DNA of 64,000 nucleotides. Source: Ignatzschineria indica. GTDB taxonomy: Bacteria; Pseudomonadota; Gammaproteobacteria; Cardiobacteriales; Wohlfahrtiimonadaceae. Position numbers and translations under genes: made by a program. The stretch is taken from positions 744,001-808,000 of the forward strand of contig NZ_QEWR01000002.1 in assembly GCF_003121925.1 (NCBI RefSeq), given 5' to 3'. This document shows, in pieces, positions 10,677 to 19,420 of this stretch (the first letter of the stretch is position 1; every line of letters starts with the position of its first letter). Below the pieces are notes generated by a model, which ran no database searches, had not been told where the DNA came from, and saw only the letters and a list, made by a program, of their open reading frames with translations.

Positions 10677-11791
10677 TATTCACGATGATCATTGATCGAT
10701 GCCATCACAAAGCGGGTCACCCCGTAGAGTAATAATAGGACGATTAAAATGGTAATTAAGTTATAGAGCCGGCGTGGATAGGCCGCCTCTTCGGGTAAAT
10801 TGGGTTTAACAACAGCAATCAGGCTGCGGATATTTTTAATCGTCTCAAGCTTGGCATTCTCCACCACCGCTAAGCTCGTTTTATAAAACTCTTCCGCTAC
10901 TAAGAGATCCACCTGTAATCGGCGATACTCAAAGGCGATGGTGTTGAGAAGATCATCTTCTGTAATCTCACTGGTGGTAATTTTACGCTGTTCCGCTTCG
11001 AGCTGCTTGATTAATGCATTGATCTTATTCTCTTGCGCTTTAATCTGGGGCGCATTGGCAGAAAGACGGGACTTTAAAGCATTAAGACGCGCCTTTTCCG
11101 TAACGATCGCAGATTCTAAATTAGCGACAATCTGGTTGAGCGATTCTGCCGTCACTTCTGCATTGAAGATATTGTATTGATTCTGAAAGGCGACCAATTC
11201 TGCCTGCTTATTCTCATAGCGATCGGTTGCGGCATTGAGCTCTCTTTGAGCAAAGGCGAGCTGCTCATCGGCCATGGAACGCGTTATATTATTTACAAAG
11301 ATCTCACTTTGCACCATGATCTCTTTTAAGATCTCTTTGGCATAATCAGGGGAGAAGGCTTCCACCTCGATTCGGAGAAGCCCCGTTGTCTCATCATAGT
11401 GGGTGGTGACCATTCTTTGATAGAACTTCACCTTATCTTCTAATGGCGCATCGATAGAGATATCGTAGAGCGGATCATACCATCTGCCGGCATAATGCTC
11501 ACTCCAGTTGAGCTTCTCATCTAAAATTTTGAGCATATCGTGAGAGACAATATACTCTTTAAGATAGAGGGTATCCTCGCGCGAAACAGGGTCGACCGCC
11601 CCCATTAACATCGCCAACCCTGGGAGCCCCGCTTGTTGTCCGCTCTCTTGCTGCCTGACCACTACCTGCGCGGAGCTGACGTAACGATTTGCCGCAAGAA
11701 AGGTTAAATAGAGCACGGCAATGATAAATGGCACAATCACCAACGCAACAATCAGTCTGTCTTTAAAAATATGTTTGATCTTACTATTCAT
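10676..11791 (-). CDS. kpsE: Capsule export inner-membrane/periplasmic adaptor
   Basis: A 371-residue protein of the KpsE/BexC/CtrB polysaccharide co-polymerase-like family. One transmembrane helix lies near residues 13-33, then a large periplasmic part with a long coiled coil (about 170-290, rich in A-E-Q-R-K), and a second transmembrane helix near 340-362 follows P-E-E-A-A-Y-P-R-R. This two-helix hairpin topology links the KpsMT transporter to the outer-membrane exporter. It follows kpsS by 89 bp and precedes the exporter gene, the usual order in ABC-dependent capsule loci. Confidence 0.92.
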   Translation of the reverse strand: MNSKIKHIFKDRLIVALVIVPFIIAVLYLTFLAANRYVSSAQVVVRQQESGQQAGLPGLAMLMGAVDPVSREDTLYLKEYIVSHDMLKILDEKLNWSEHYAGRWYDPLYDISIDAPLEDKVKFYQRMVTTHYDETTGLLRIEVEAFSPDYAKEILKEIMVQSEIFVNNITRSMADEQLAFAQRELNAATDRYENKQAELVAFQNQYNIFNAEVTAESLNQIVANLESAIVTEKARLNALKSRLSANAPQIKAQENKINALIKQLEAEQRKITTSEITEDDLLNTIAFEYRRLQVDLLVAEEFYKTSLAVVENAKLETIKNIRSLIAVVKPNLPEEAAYPRRLYNLITILIVLLLLYGVTRFVMASINDHRE

Positions 11792-11880
11792 ACCCTACCT
11801 AATTAGAAATGAGATAATTTCAATCCCATACAATAACTTGCGTGCTCCTATTATCGATCACTGAAATTCCCTAGATAGTA

Positions 11881-13221
11881 TCAAAATTTCGAAGCGCTGT
11901 CGGAAAATTTTGCCTCCGGGAGCATCAGCTCCTCCTCATAATAGAAGCTACCATTGAGCTGACTCTTAAACTTTAATGAGTAGAGATAACGCTTCACATA
12001 TCGTGGATTAGGTGCCCGATATTGTTGCCAAAAATCACTTAAAGAGCATTGATTAGTGAGATAAGGATTATCATAATGAGCATCACCAATCACCTTAACA
12101 GGTAGATTATGAATCAGCGCCGAGAGTCCACTGGTACTATTGACCACCACAACCCCTTTTGTGGCCCGAAGTAGTACCGGCATGGGGATTTCAAAGAGAT
12201 AATCGACCCGATCTTCCACCTGATAACGGCGTGCTAAGCGCTCTATTAATCTCCCATAATGGTTAAAGCCCCGATCCATCGGATGATGTTTAATCACTAA
12301 GCGATCTTCTGGCTTGGCATAACGGCCAAAAGAGGCGATCACTTGGCGGATATATTCCGGAACACGTCTGCCACGCCCATGTTGCAGAATCTGGCTATCA
12401 TTATGCACTTGTAGCGGAAAGAGGAAGAAATCGCCATAGCTCCCATCCATCATCTTTTTAGCAATTTTTTGATCTCGAAAGCGGTAACGCAAATGACGAA
12501 TCCCCGCTAACACCCAAGCATAAGCGTAGACATGAAGCCGTGTCTCTCGATGATGCTTATAGTGAGGAAATTGTGTACGCTGATCGCGCATCGCCTTATA
12601 GTAACGAATAGCGATCTTCGCCCGACGCCAAAAACCGGCCGCCACCGGTTTAACCCCTTTATTGAGATCCTTTTCAAGATCATCCACCTCTGTTAAGGCG
12701 GTAAATTGCCGGTAGCTTTCGGTATTACGATTGATGCGACTATTATAGTTAACGCCCCACTTCTCAAAAGTAATATAGTGCGGACGCAGATACCCCTCTT
12801 CAAATGCCCAGAAGGTGAGTGGTGATGATTGCTCTGTATCATCCTTGCGCCACTCCGCCTGCCCGAGAACTAGCTCCCGAGCGATCTGATGGTAGATACG
12901 CTCATCGCCAAAGCAGACAATGGTATCGATCTGATGCTCAAGGAGAAAGCTTTGCAGATAGTCACGAAATTGAGAGACAGAGCCCTCATAATTGAAGGTA
13001 CGCTCCCCTTTCGGATAGTAGTAGAGATCTCCGCCATTAAAATTGATCTTATAACAGCGCTTTCCCGATTCTGCTTCAAGGGAATCTTTAAGATGCCAAA
13101 AATAGGGGCCAATGGGACCTTGTAGAAAGAGAATCCGCTCACTACTCTCTAAGAACTCCTCCCAATAATGGAGAAGCTCCCAATGCTGCTCTTGCTGATC
13201 CTTTTCTGATACCATTGACAA
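11881..13221 (-). CDS. kpsS: KpsS-type capsule Kdo-linker glycosyltransferase
   Basis: A 446-residue protein with the KpsS/LipB signature near the N-terminus (F-L-Q-G-P-I-G-P-Y-F) and a C-terminal K-H-H-P-M-D-R-G region. A short V-V-V-V-N-S-T-S-G-L-S loop late in the protein is also typical. KpsS starts the poly-beta-Kdo linker on lyso-phosphatidylglycerol that anchors ABC-exported capsules; KpsC, which extends it, is not in this window. It is the first gene of the minus-strand capsule direction, divergent from dnaE. It is somewhat longer than E. coli KpsS (about 389). Confidence 0.85.
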   Translation of the reverse strand: MSMVSEKDQQEQHWELLHYWEEFLESSERILFLQGPIGPYFWHLKDSLEAESGKRCYKINFNGGDLYYYPKGERTFNYEGSVSQFRDYLQSFLLEHQIDTIVCFGDERIYHQIARELVLGQAEWRKDDTEQSSPLTFWAFEEGYLRPHYITFEKWGVNYNSRINRNTESYRQFTALTEVDDLEKDLNKGVKPVAAGFWRRAKIAIRYYKAMRDQRTQFPHYKHHRETRLHVYAYAWVLAGIRHLRYRFRDQKIAKKMMDGSYGDFFLFPLQVHNDSQILQHGRGRRVPEYIRQVIASFGRYAKPEDRLVIKHHPMDRGFNHYGRLIERLARRYQVEDRVDYLFEIPMPVLLRATKGVVVVNSTSGLSALIHNLPVKVIGDAHYDNPYLTNQCSLSDFWQQYRAPNPRYVKRYLYSLKFKSQLNGSFYYEEELMLPEAKFSDSASKF

Positions 13222-13544
13222 TATTGTTCCTAATTCTTCAATCTAACAACTTTTATAACCCATTGAGAGTACTCAGAGCTTGATCTCATAAGTGTGATCC
13301 ATGAGTGTAATCTTATGAATATGGTCTAATGGGGTTATAAGCATGATGATTCTTCTATACAATTTGCGACGTATCATACAACAATAAAAATTGATCGCCA
13401 AAACAATTTACCCTAAAAATGCGACTCATGATACCTTTGTCGACCTGTATCAAAAGAGGCGTATAGAGATCGCCCCACCCACCAAAAGGGAATGTGATAT
13501 CATTTTGCCCTACTCTTTTGGAAATTTAGTGAAGCTGACATCTT
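13222..13544. promoter_or_regulatory. Divergent kpsS/dnaE promoter region with a long-range inverted repeat
   Basis: No gene in 323 bp. TATAACCCATT (13254-13264) and its near-complement AATGGGGTTATA (13328-13339) are about 63 bp apart, enclosing TGTGATCCATGAG/TGTAATCTTATGA-like direct repeats. It must contain promoters for both capsule and dnaE transcription. No JUMPstart/ops element (GGCGGTAG) was seen on the kps strand. Confidence 0.4.
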
Positions 13545-16500
13545 ATGACCTTTACCCACTTTAATCTTCATACTGAATTCTCGATGGTTGATGGCTTAAT
13601 CCGCATTAAGCCACTCTTTGCAAAGCTCAAAGAGATGGGGATACGTGCTGCGGCACTGACCGACCTTGGGAATGAGTTTGCTGCCATTAAGTTTTATGAA
13701 ACAGCGCTCAAATCGGGCATTAAACCGATCTTTGGGGCCGATTGCTTAGTGATCGATGAAGAGAATAGTGTCGGCCGTATCACGCTGATTGCACAAGATT
13801 ATCAGGGCTATCTCAACTTAGCAGAGCTCTTAAGTTATGGTTACCGCTACCATCAGGTTCGCGGTGTTCCTTATATTACCCATGAGAAGTTAGAAGAGTA
13901 TCAAGCCGGATTAATTGTCATTATGGCGAAAGAGAGCCATTTTGGGCAGAAGCTTCTCAATCAAGGGGAAGCAGCGGCAGAAAAATTTTTACAATCGACC
14001 TACGCCTCCTTTTTAGAGGATCGACTCTATATCGGCATTAAGCGCCTCGATCAACAAGATGATGAGCGCTTTATTCAAGAGGTAACCCCCTTTGCAGAAC
14101 GGCTAAACCTCCCGCTAATTGCCATCAATGATGTACGCTTTATGCGGGAAGATGAGTATGAAGCTCATGAGGTGCGCGTTGCGATTCAATCGGGCTATTC
14201 GATGCTCGACCCTAACCGCCCGCGAAACTACTCCCCCAAGCAGTATCTTCGTTCGATTGAGGAGATGGAGGCGCTCTTCTCCGACTATCCCGATGCCATT
14301 GAGAATAGTATCGAGCTCGTTAAACGTTGTAACGTCACCTTAACGCTTCACAAACCGCAATTGCCGGCATTCCCTATCCCTGATGGGATGACGATTGAGG
14401 AGTACTTCAAAGCGGAATCGTATCGTGGCTTAGAGGAGCGGATCGGCAAGCAGAGTGAAGCAAATCAGCACTATTGGGAACGGCTCGATATTGAGCTGAA
14501 TGTCATTAACAATATGGGCTTTCCCGGCTACTTCCTCATCGTTGCCGACTTTATCCAATGGGCGAAGGATCATCAGATTCCGGTGGGCCCCGGGCGCGGA
14601 TCGGGTGCCGGCTCCCTTGTGGCTTGGGCGTTGAAGATTACCGATCTTGATCCCCTTCCCTATGACCTTCTCTTTGAACGTTTCTTAAACCCCGAGCGGG
14701 TTTCGATGCCGGACTTCGATATCGATTTCTGTATGGAAGGGCGCGACCGCGTGATTGAGTATGTGGCCAATCGTTATGGCCGAGAGGCGGTATCGCAGAT
14801 CGCCACCCATGGCACAATGGCGGCAAAGGCGGTAATTCGTGATGTGGGGCGTGCGCTGGGGCATCCTTATGGCTTTGTCGATCGCATTGCAAAATTGATC
14901 CCGATGGATCTGGGCATTACGCTCGAAAAGGCGATGATGCAGGAGCCGGAGCTTCATGATCTTTATCACCAAGATGAAGAGGTGAAGATTCTGATCGACT
15001 TTGCTAAGCAACTTGAAGGATTAGCAAAATCGGTGGGGCGTCATGCCGGCGGTGTTGTGATTGCACCGACAAAATTGACCGACTTCTCCCCCCTCTATTG
15101 TGAGGAGGGCTCTACGGCACTTGTCACCCAATATGATAAGGATGATATTGAAGCCGCGGGCTTAGTCAAATTTGACTTCTTAGGCCTTCGTACCTTAACC
15201 ATTATCGATTGGGCGATTAAAAATATTGAGTATAATCGCGGTGAGACGATCGATCTTCACAACTTACCGCTCGATGATAAACCCACCTTTGATCTCTTAA
15301 AAGCGTGCCAAACTACCTCGGTCTTCCAGCTCGAATCTCGTGGGATGAAGGATCTTCTCCGCAGATTACAGCCCGACAACTTTGAAGATATTGTCGCACT
15401 TGTTGCGCTCTTTCGCCCCGGACCCCTTGAGTCGGGAATGGTGGAAGACTTTATCAATCGTAAACATGGGCGCGAAGAGGTGATCTACCCCTTCCCTGAA
15501 CTTGAGCCGGTCTTAAAACCGACCTACGGCGTTATTGTCTACCAAGAACAGGTGATGCAGATCTCCCAAATTATCGGGAACTATAGCTTAGGGGGAGCGG
15601 ACTTACTGCGCCGAGCAATGGGGAAAAAGCTCCCCGAAGAGATGGAGAAGCAACGCGCGCTCTTTATGCAAGGGGCGGAAACGCTCGGCTTTGATAGTGA
15701 AAAGGCAGGACGCCTCTTCGACTTGATGGAGAAGTTCGCAGGTTACGGATTTAACAAATCGCACTCCGCTGCTTATGCCCTTCTCTCCTATCAGACTGCT
15801 TATCTCAAAGAGCATTATCCTCCTGAATTTATGGCAGCGGTGCTCTCTGCCGACCTCGATCATACCGATAAGATCATTATCATTATCGAAGAGGTCTTGG
15901 CGATGAAGATTCCACTCATCCGCCCGAGCATCAATCACTCCTACCATCAATTTACCGTCAATAAAGAGGGGGCAATTATCTATGGCCTCGGCGCATTGAA
16001 GGGGTATGGAAAAGCGGCGGCACTGCAACTGATTGAAGAGCGGGAGGAAAATGGCCCTTATCGCGATCTTTTCGATTTTTGTCGCCGGGTCGATCTCTCT
16101 AAAACCTCCAAACGTGCCATCGATATCTTAATCCGTGCCGGCGCCCTCGATTGCCTCAATCCTGAGATTGACTCGATCGCCGAACGTGCCGCTTACCGAG
16201 CAGAGCTGCTCGCAACGATGGAAGAAGCGATTCGTCTTGCCGATCAAAATCGGAAGAATGAAAATAGCGGTCAAGGTGATATCTTTGGCCTCTTTAGCGA
16301 TGAGCCGAGCGATGAACCCCAATATCAACTGCATAAGGCGATGCCACTGACGGAAAAAGAGCTCCTCCATGCGGAAAAATCGGTCTTAGGTTTCTTCTTT
16401 AGTGGCCATCCGATCGATCAATATCGTGCGGAGATTAAAGAGGTGGCGAATACGACTCTCTCTGCATTACAAGCGATGCCGGAGCCACAATATCATTCAC

Positions 16501-17036
16501 GCAATGAGGATAATGTGATCGTTGCCGGCTTAGTGACTGCCTTCTATACCCGCATCAGCAAGGCGGGCAATAAGATGTTCTTTGTGGTGCTCGATGATGG
16601 GCATGCTCGCGCAGAGTTTAGACTCTTTGAAGAGCCGATCGAAACGCTCAATGAAGCGGGAGAAGAGATCACGCCCGATAGCATCCTCTTTATCCGCGGC
16701 AGCCATAGCTGGGATTCCTTCAATAACTGCATGACTCTGCGCGTCAGTGAATTACGCACATTAAGACAGGTGCGAGAAACCCATGGGCACTTTATTCTTA
16801 TTGAGAATCGCCGCCCATTATCACTTGCCACCGTTCAGGAGATCTTCCAGAAATTGATGCCCTATCGACATGATGAGAAGGGCTTACAGCTGATCTTTAA
16901 GTATCACAATCCGCGTAGCGCCGGCGTTCTTCAGATGCAGCAGGAGAAAGTAATTGCCGATGATGAGTTGCTTGTGAGCTTAAAACAGCACTATCATGAT
17001 GAGATCGATCTCTCTGTGGGCTATCGTAAACATTGA
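13545..17036 (+). CDS. dnaE: DNA polymerase III alpha subunit
   Basis: A 1163-residue protein, normal for DnaE1. An N-terminal PHP domain starts at F-T-H-F-N-L-H-T-E-F-S (residues 3-13). The polymerase core shows P-G-R-G-S-G-A-G-S (about 348-356) and P-D-F-D-I-D-F (about 389-395) with catalytic aspartates, then F-D-F-L-G-L-R-T. A V-Y-Q-E-Q-V-M motif, a helix-hairpin-helix and a C-terminal OB fold follow. It is the replicative polymerase catalytic subunit. It stands alone between the capsule locus and an AEC transporter. ATG 13545 is kept because the protein begins directly with the PHP motif, although a strong ribosome site is not obvious. Confidence 0.97.
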   Translation: MTFTHFNLHTEFSMVDGLIRIKPLFAKLKEMGIRAAALTDLGNEFAAIKFYETALKSGIKPIFGADCLVIDEENSVGRITLIAQDYQGYLNLAELLSYGYRYHQVRGVPYITHEKLEEYQAGLIVIMAKESHFGQKLLNQGEAAAEKFLQSTYASFLEDRLYIGIKRLDQQDDERFIQEVTPFAERLNLPLIAINDVRFMREDEYEAHEVRVAIQSGYSMLDPNRPRNYSPKQYLRSIEEMEALFSDYPDAIENSIELVKRCNVTLTLHKPQLPAFPIPDGMTIEEYFKAESYRGLEERIGKQSEANQHYWERLDIELNVINNMGFPGYFLIVADFIQWAKDHQIPVGPGRGSGAGSLVAWALKITDLDPLPYDLLFERFLNPERVSMPDFDIDFCMEGRDRVIEYVANRYGREAVSQIATHGTMAAKAVIRDVGRALGHPYGFVDRIAKLIPMDLGITLEKAMMQEPELHDLYHQDEEVKILIDFAKQLEGLAKSVGRHAGGVVIAPTKLTDFSPLYCEEGSTALVTQYDKDDIEAAGLVKFDFLGLRTLTIIDWAIKNIEYNRGETIDLHNLPLDDKPTFDLLKACQTTSVFQLESRGMKDLLRRLQPDNFEDIVALVALFRPGPLESGMVEDFINRKHGREEVIYPFPELEPVLKPTYGVIVYQEQVMQISQIIGNYSLGGADLLRRAMGKKLPEEMEKQRALFMQGAETLGFDSEKAGRLFDLMEKFAGYGFNKSHSAAYALLSYQTAYLKEHYPPEFMAAVLSADLDHTDKIIIIIEEVLAMKIPLIRPSINHSYHQFTVNKEGAIIYGLGALKGYGKAAALQLIEEREENGPYRDLFDFCRRVDLSKTSKRAIDILIRAGALDCLNPEIDSIAERAAYRAELLATMEEAIRLADQNRKNENSGQGDIFGLFSDEPSDEPQYQLHKAMPLTEKELLHAEKSVLGFFFSGHPIDQYRAEIKEVANTTLSALQAMPEPQYHSRNEDNVIVAGLVTAFYTRISKAGNKMFFVVLDDGHARAEFRLFEEPIETLNEAGEEITPDSILFIRGSHSWDSFNNCMTLRVSELRTLRQVRETHGHFILIENRRPLSLATVQEIFQKLMPYRHDEKGLQLIFKYHNPRSAGVLQMQQEKVIADDELLVSLKQHYHDEIDLSVGYRKH

Positions 17037-17098
17037 TGAGCTTCTCTGATTGAAATCAATCGTTCAAACCGATGGTTCGATAGAATAATATCTGGGGA

Positions 17099-17143
17099 GA
17101 TCATCAGATCATCAGATCAACAGATCATCAGATCATCAGATCG
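17099..17143. repeat. Degenerate ATCATCAG tandem repeat
   Basis: CAGATCATCAGATCAT-type words repeat about five times with an 8-9 bp period after dnaE. A looser GATGATGTAGATACA series continues to about 17215. No gene is seen in 17037-17234. Confidence 0.7.
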
Positions 17144-17234
17144 CCCCATGATGCCTATGTCGTAGATGCAGATGATGTAGATACAGATGATGTCAATAAT
17201 GTAATGTAAGTGATACCAATGAGAGGAGTCCGCC

Positions 17235-18203
17235 ATGGAGCAGATATTACAATCCGCCGCAGTTGTTGTCCCGATTATCTTTGTTCTCGCCTTCGGCTTT
17301 GGCGCACAGAAAGCGCATCTCTTCGGCACCGACGTTAATCCGATTCCGATCATCAACAATTTAGTCCTCAAAATCGCCCTTCCGCCGATGCTCTTTGTAG
17401 GAACAATTATGGTCACAAGAGCACAACTCTTGGAGGAGATCATCCTCTTTGGCGCGCTTTTAGTAGCACTACTGATTGCCTACTTTGTCGGCTTTTTAGT
17501 GGCAAAGATTCTCTTTCGGCGCAATAGTGTAGAATCCTCCATTGCCGGTTTAGCGGTGAGCTTCTCTGCCGGACCTTTCTATGGCCCTGCCCTTTTAGGA
17601 AGTCTCTACGGCGTTGAAAGTGGTGTTGCGATTAGTATTATCTCCCTTGTGATCAATGTGGTGATTGTCCCCTTAGCGACCATTATCATTAAATTGAGTC
17701 TCGCAAAAATGGCAGATCAGCATGACTCTCTTGCGAAACTTATTGGTCACTCCCTCTTTGAGGCGATCTTTAAAACACCCTTTGTCTGGGCGCCACTCTT
17801 AGCCTTTACCCTCGTCTTTTTAGATATCAAAATGCCGGAGGTGGTGGATCACTCGCTAACGCTTATCGGTAAAGCTACTGCCGGTGTTGCCGTCTTTGTT
17901 GCCGGGATGACCATTGCCGCTAATCGCTTTAAACTCAGCTTTGAAGTGCTTTTAATCGCCCTCTTAAAAAATGTGGGATTGCCGGCACTCTTTATCGCCA
18001 TCGCGCTCCTCTTCGGGATTCAAAAAGGGGCATTAATCTATGATGAGGGCTTACTCCTCGCCGCGCTTCCATCGGGGCCGATGATTGTCCTCCTTGCGAC
18101 AAAGTATCAGCAATATCAGCAGCAAGCCTCTTCTATATTGGCAGTCTCCACCGTGGGGATGCTCATTACTGTTACAGCGCTTATTGCATTTTTGCATGGA
18201 TAG
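17235..18203 (+). CDS. AEC-family transporter
   Basis: A 322-residue inner-membrane protein with about ten hydrophobic segments in two halves, as in the auxin efflux carrier (AEC) family (MdcF, YfdV and related). The first half has L-K-I-A-L-P-P-M-L-F and the second ends with A-L-P-S-G-P-M-I-V-L, both typical AEC helices. Such transporters move small carboxylates or amino acids; the substrate cannot be told here. GAGGAG lies 7-12 bp before the ATG. The gene appears monocistronic. Confidence 0.85.
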   Translation: MEQILQSAAVVVPIIFVLAFGFGAQKAHLFGTDVNPIPIINNLVLKIALPPMLFVGTIMVTRAQLLEEIILFGALLVALLIAYFVGFLVAKILFRRNSVESSIAGLAVSFSAGPFYGPALLGSLYGVESGVAISIISLVINVVIVPLATIIIKLSLAKMADQHDSLAKLIGHSLFEAIFKTPFVWAPLLAFTLVFLDIKMPEVVDHSLTLIGKATAGVAVFVAGMTIAANRFKLSFEVLLIALLKNVGLPALFIAIALLFGIQKGALIYDEGLLLAALPSGPMIVLLATKYQQYQQQASSILAVSTVGMLITVTALIAFLHG

Positions 18204-18742
18204 CATCTATTTGCCGAGCTTCTGCATAGCGACTCAACGATAGAGATAGAATCACTAGATATCACTAGATATAAACCAACAGAGACATAATCACCAGAGA
18301 TATAATCAATAGAGATATAAAATTATTACATAATCATATATATAAAGTACATTTACACAAAAAAAAATAACAAAAAATTGATAAAAAATCTGATATTTTA
18401 ATAACTATTAGATGCAATCCAAAGGGCACTGTTCATGTACGAACAGTGCTTTTTTTATGGACTTCGTAATATAAACTTTTCTAAAAAACAGTATCAATCA
18501 ATATATTGCAATACAAAACAGAGTATTAATAAGAGATAAAACATTCCTATATCCCTTAATCTTTGATAACAAAAATTCTTAGAAGCTAACAATAACTTAT
18601 TGACAGCAAACGATATTAATAAAAAATATTGTTATTTTATATAGGAATATTTACTTTTATAAAAATAACCTTTACTATGTCGACTGTTTTTTAGCTCACA
18701 TAAAAAACTATTTTGCATTTAACAAACAAAGGTTATGAAAAG
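18204..18742. other. Long intergenic region upstream of the fimbrial operon
   Basis: No protein gene is seen in 539 bp. 18235-18330 holds six degenerate copies of an AGAGATATAATCA-like word. A strong terminator lies at 18426-18456. 18460-18700 is very AT-rich and should contain the fimbrial promoter; no -35/-10 pair stands out. Confidence 0.45.
18426..18456 (+). terminator. Strong rho-independent terminator
   Basis: GCACTGTTC (18426-18434), 6-nt loop, GAACAGTGC (18441-18449), then seven T. It lies 220 bp after the AEC transporter stop, far for a simple gene end, so it may instead end a short untranslated transcript. Confidence 0.85.
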
Positions 18743-19306
18743 ATGAAAAAATTATCGTTAGCATTAGTTGCAACGCTCTCTCTCTCCACTACAGCATTTG
18801 CTCAAGATCTTCCGAAAGCAACAGCGGGTTCAGATGGACAAATTAAATTCACAGGTACAGTGACGGAAAAAGGTTGTACGATTGTTGCAGGGAATTCCGC
18901 AACAATTGATTTAGGCTCGATTGCGAAAGGAACTCTACAAAAACAGAAGTTTGGTGCTTGGGGTACGGGTGAAATTAAATTTGTAGATTGTAATTTAGAT
19001 GTTGATGATAAAGATAAATTAAAAGCGGTCACAATTACTATTCAACCAGGTAAAGAAGCTACTTTTGGTACTAATCTTTGGGCAAATAATGGTAATGCAC
19101 AAGGTGTAGGCATCGAAGTTGAAGTCGGTGGAAGCAAAGGTCTTGCACAAATTCCGCCAACAGGAACGCCTGATCCGATCGAAGCAAACATTGATGCTGT
19201 AAACGGAACCGCAACTTATAGTATTCGTGGTCGTATGGCGGGTGACACTACTGTAACAGCTGGTTCTGTTGAAACAACAATCTCTTTTGTTGCTAGCTAT
19301 AAATAA
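18743..19306 (+). CDS. Type 1-like major fimbrial subunit
   Basis: A 187-residue pilin precursor. The ATG at 18743 is preferred because a clean signal peptide (M-K-K-L-S-L-A-L, ending A-F-A-Q) begins there; an upstream in-frame ATG at 18713 would add ten polar residues. The mature part has the two pilin cysteines (E-K-G-C and V-D-C-N), G-rich beta strands and a C-terminal beta-strand ending S-F-V-A-S-Y-K, the donor-strand acceptor pattern of chaperone/usher pilins. It would polymerise into the fimbrial shaft. It is the first gene of the operon and is followed by a stem-loop before the usher. Confidence 0.9.
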   Translation: MKKLSLALVATLSLSTTAFAQDLPKATAGSDGQIKFTGTVTEKGCTIVAGNSATIDLGSIAKGTLQKQKFGAWGTGEIKFVDCNLDVDDKDKLKAVTITIQPGKEATFGTNLWANNGNAQGVGIEVEVGGSKGLAQIPPTGTPDPIEANIDAVNGTATYSIRGRMAGDTTVTAGSVETTISFVASYK

Positions 19307-19348
19307 CCTCAATAGCAGATATCAATCTATTACCTAGCTTTTTATAAG

Positions 19349-19377
19349 GAAGGTATCTCTTTTATTGAGATACCTTC
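19349..19377 (+). promoter_or_regulatory. Stem-loop between major pilin and usher genes
   Basis: A perfect 11-bp stem GAAGGTATCTC/GAGATACCTTC with a 7-nt loop. There is no long T-run, so it is more likely a partial terminator or an mRNA-stabilising end that keeps pilin mRNA in excess over usher mRNA. Confidence 0.6.
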
Positions 19378-19420
19378 TTCTGGTGTATAGATAATTAAAA
19401 ACTACTAAGCGGAATTTTTG

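Noticed and set aside
13222-13544. JUMPstart/ops element before the capsule operon
   Set aside because: GGCGGTAG or a close match was not found on the kps strand.
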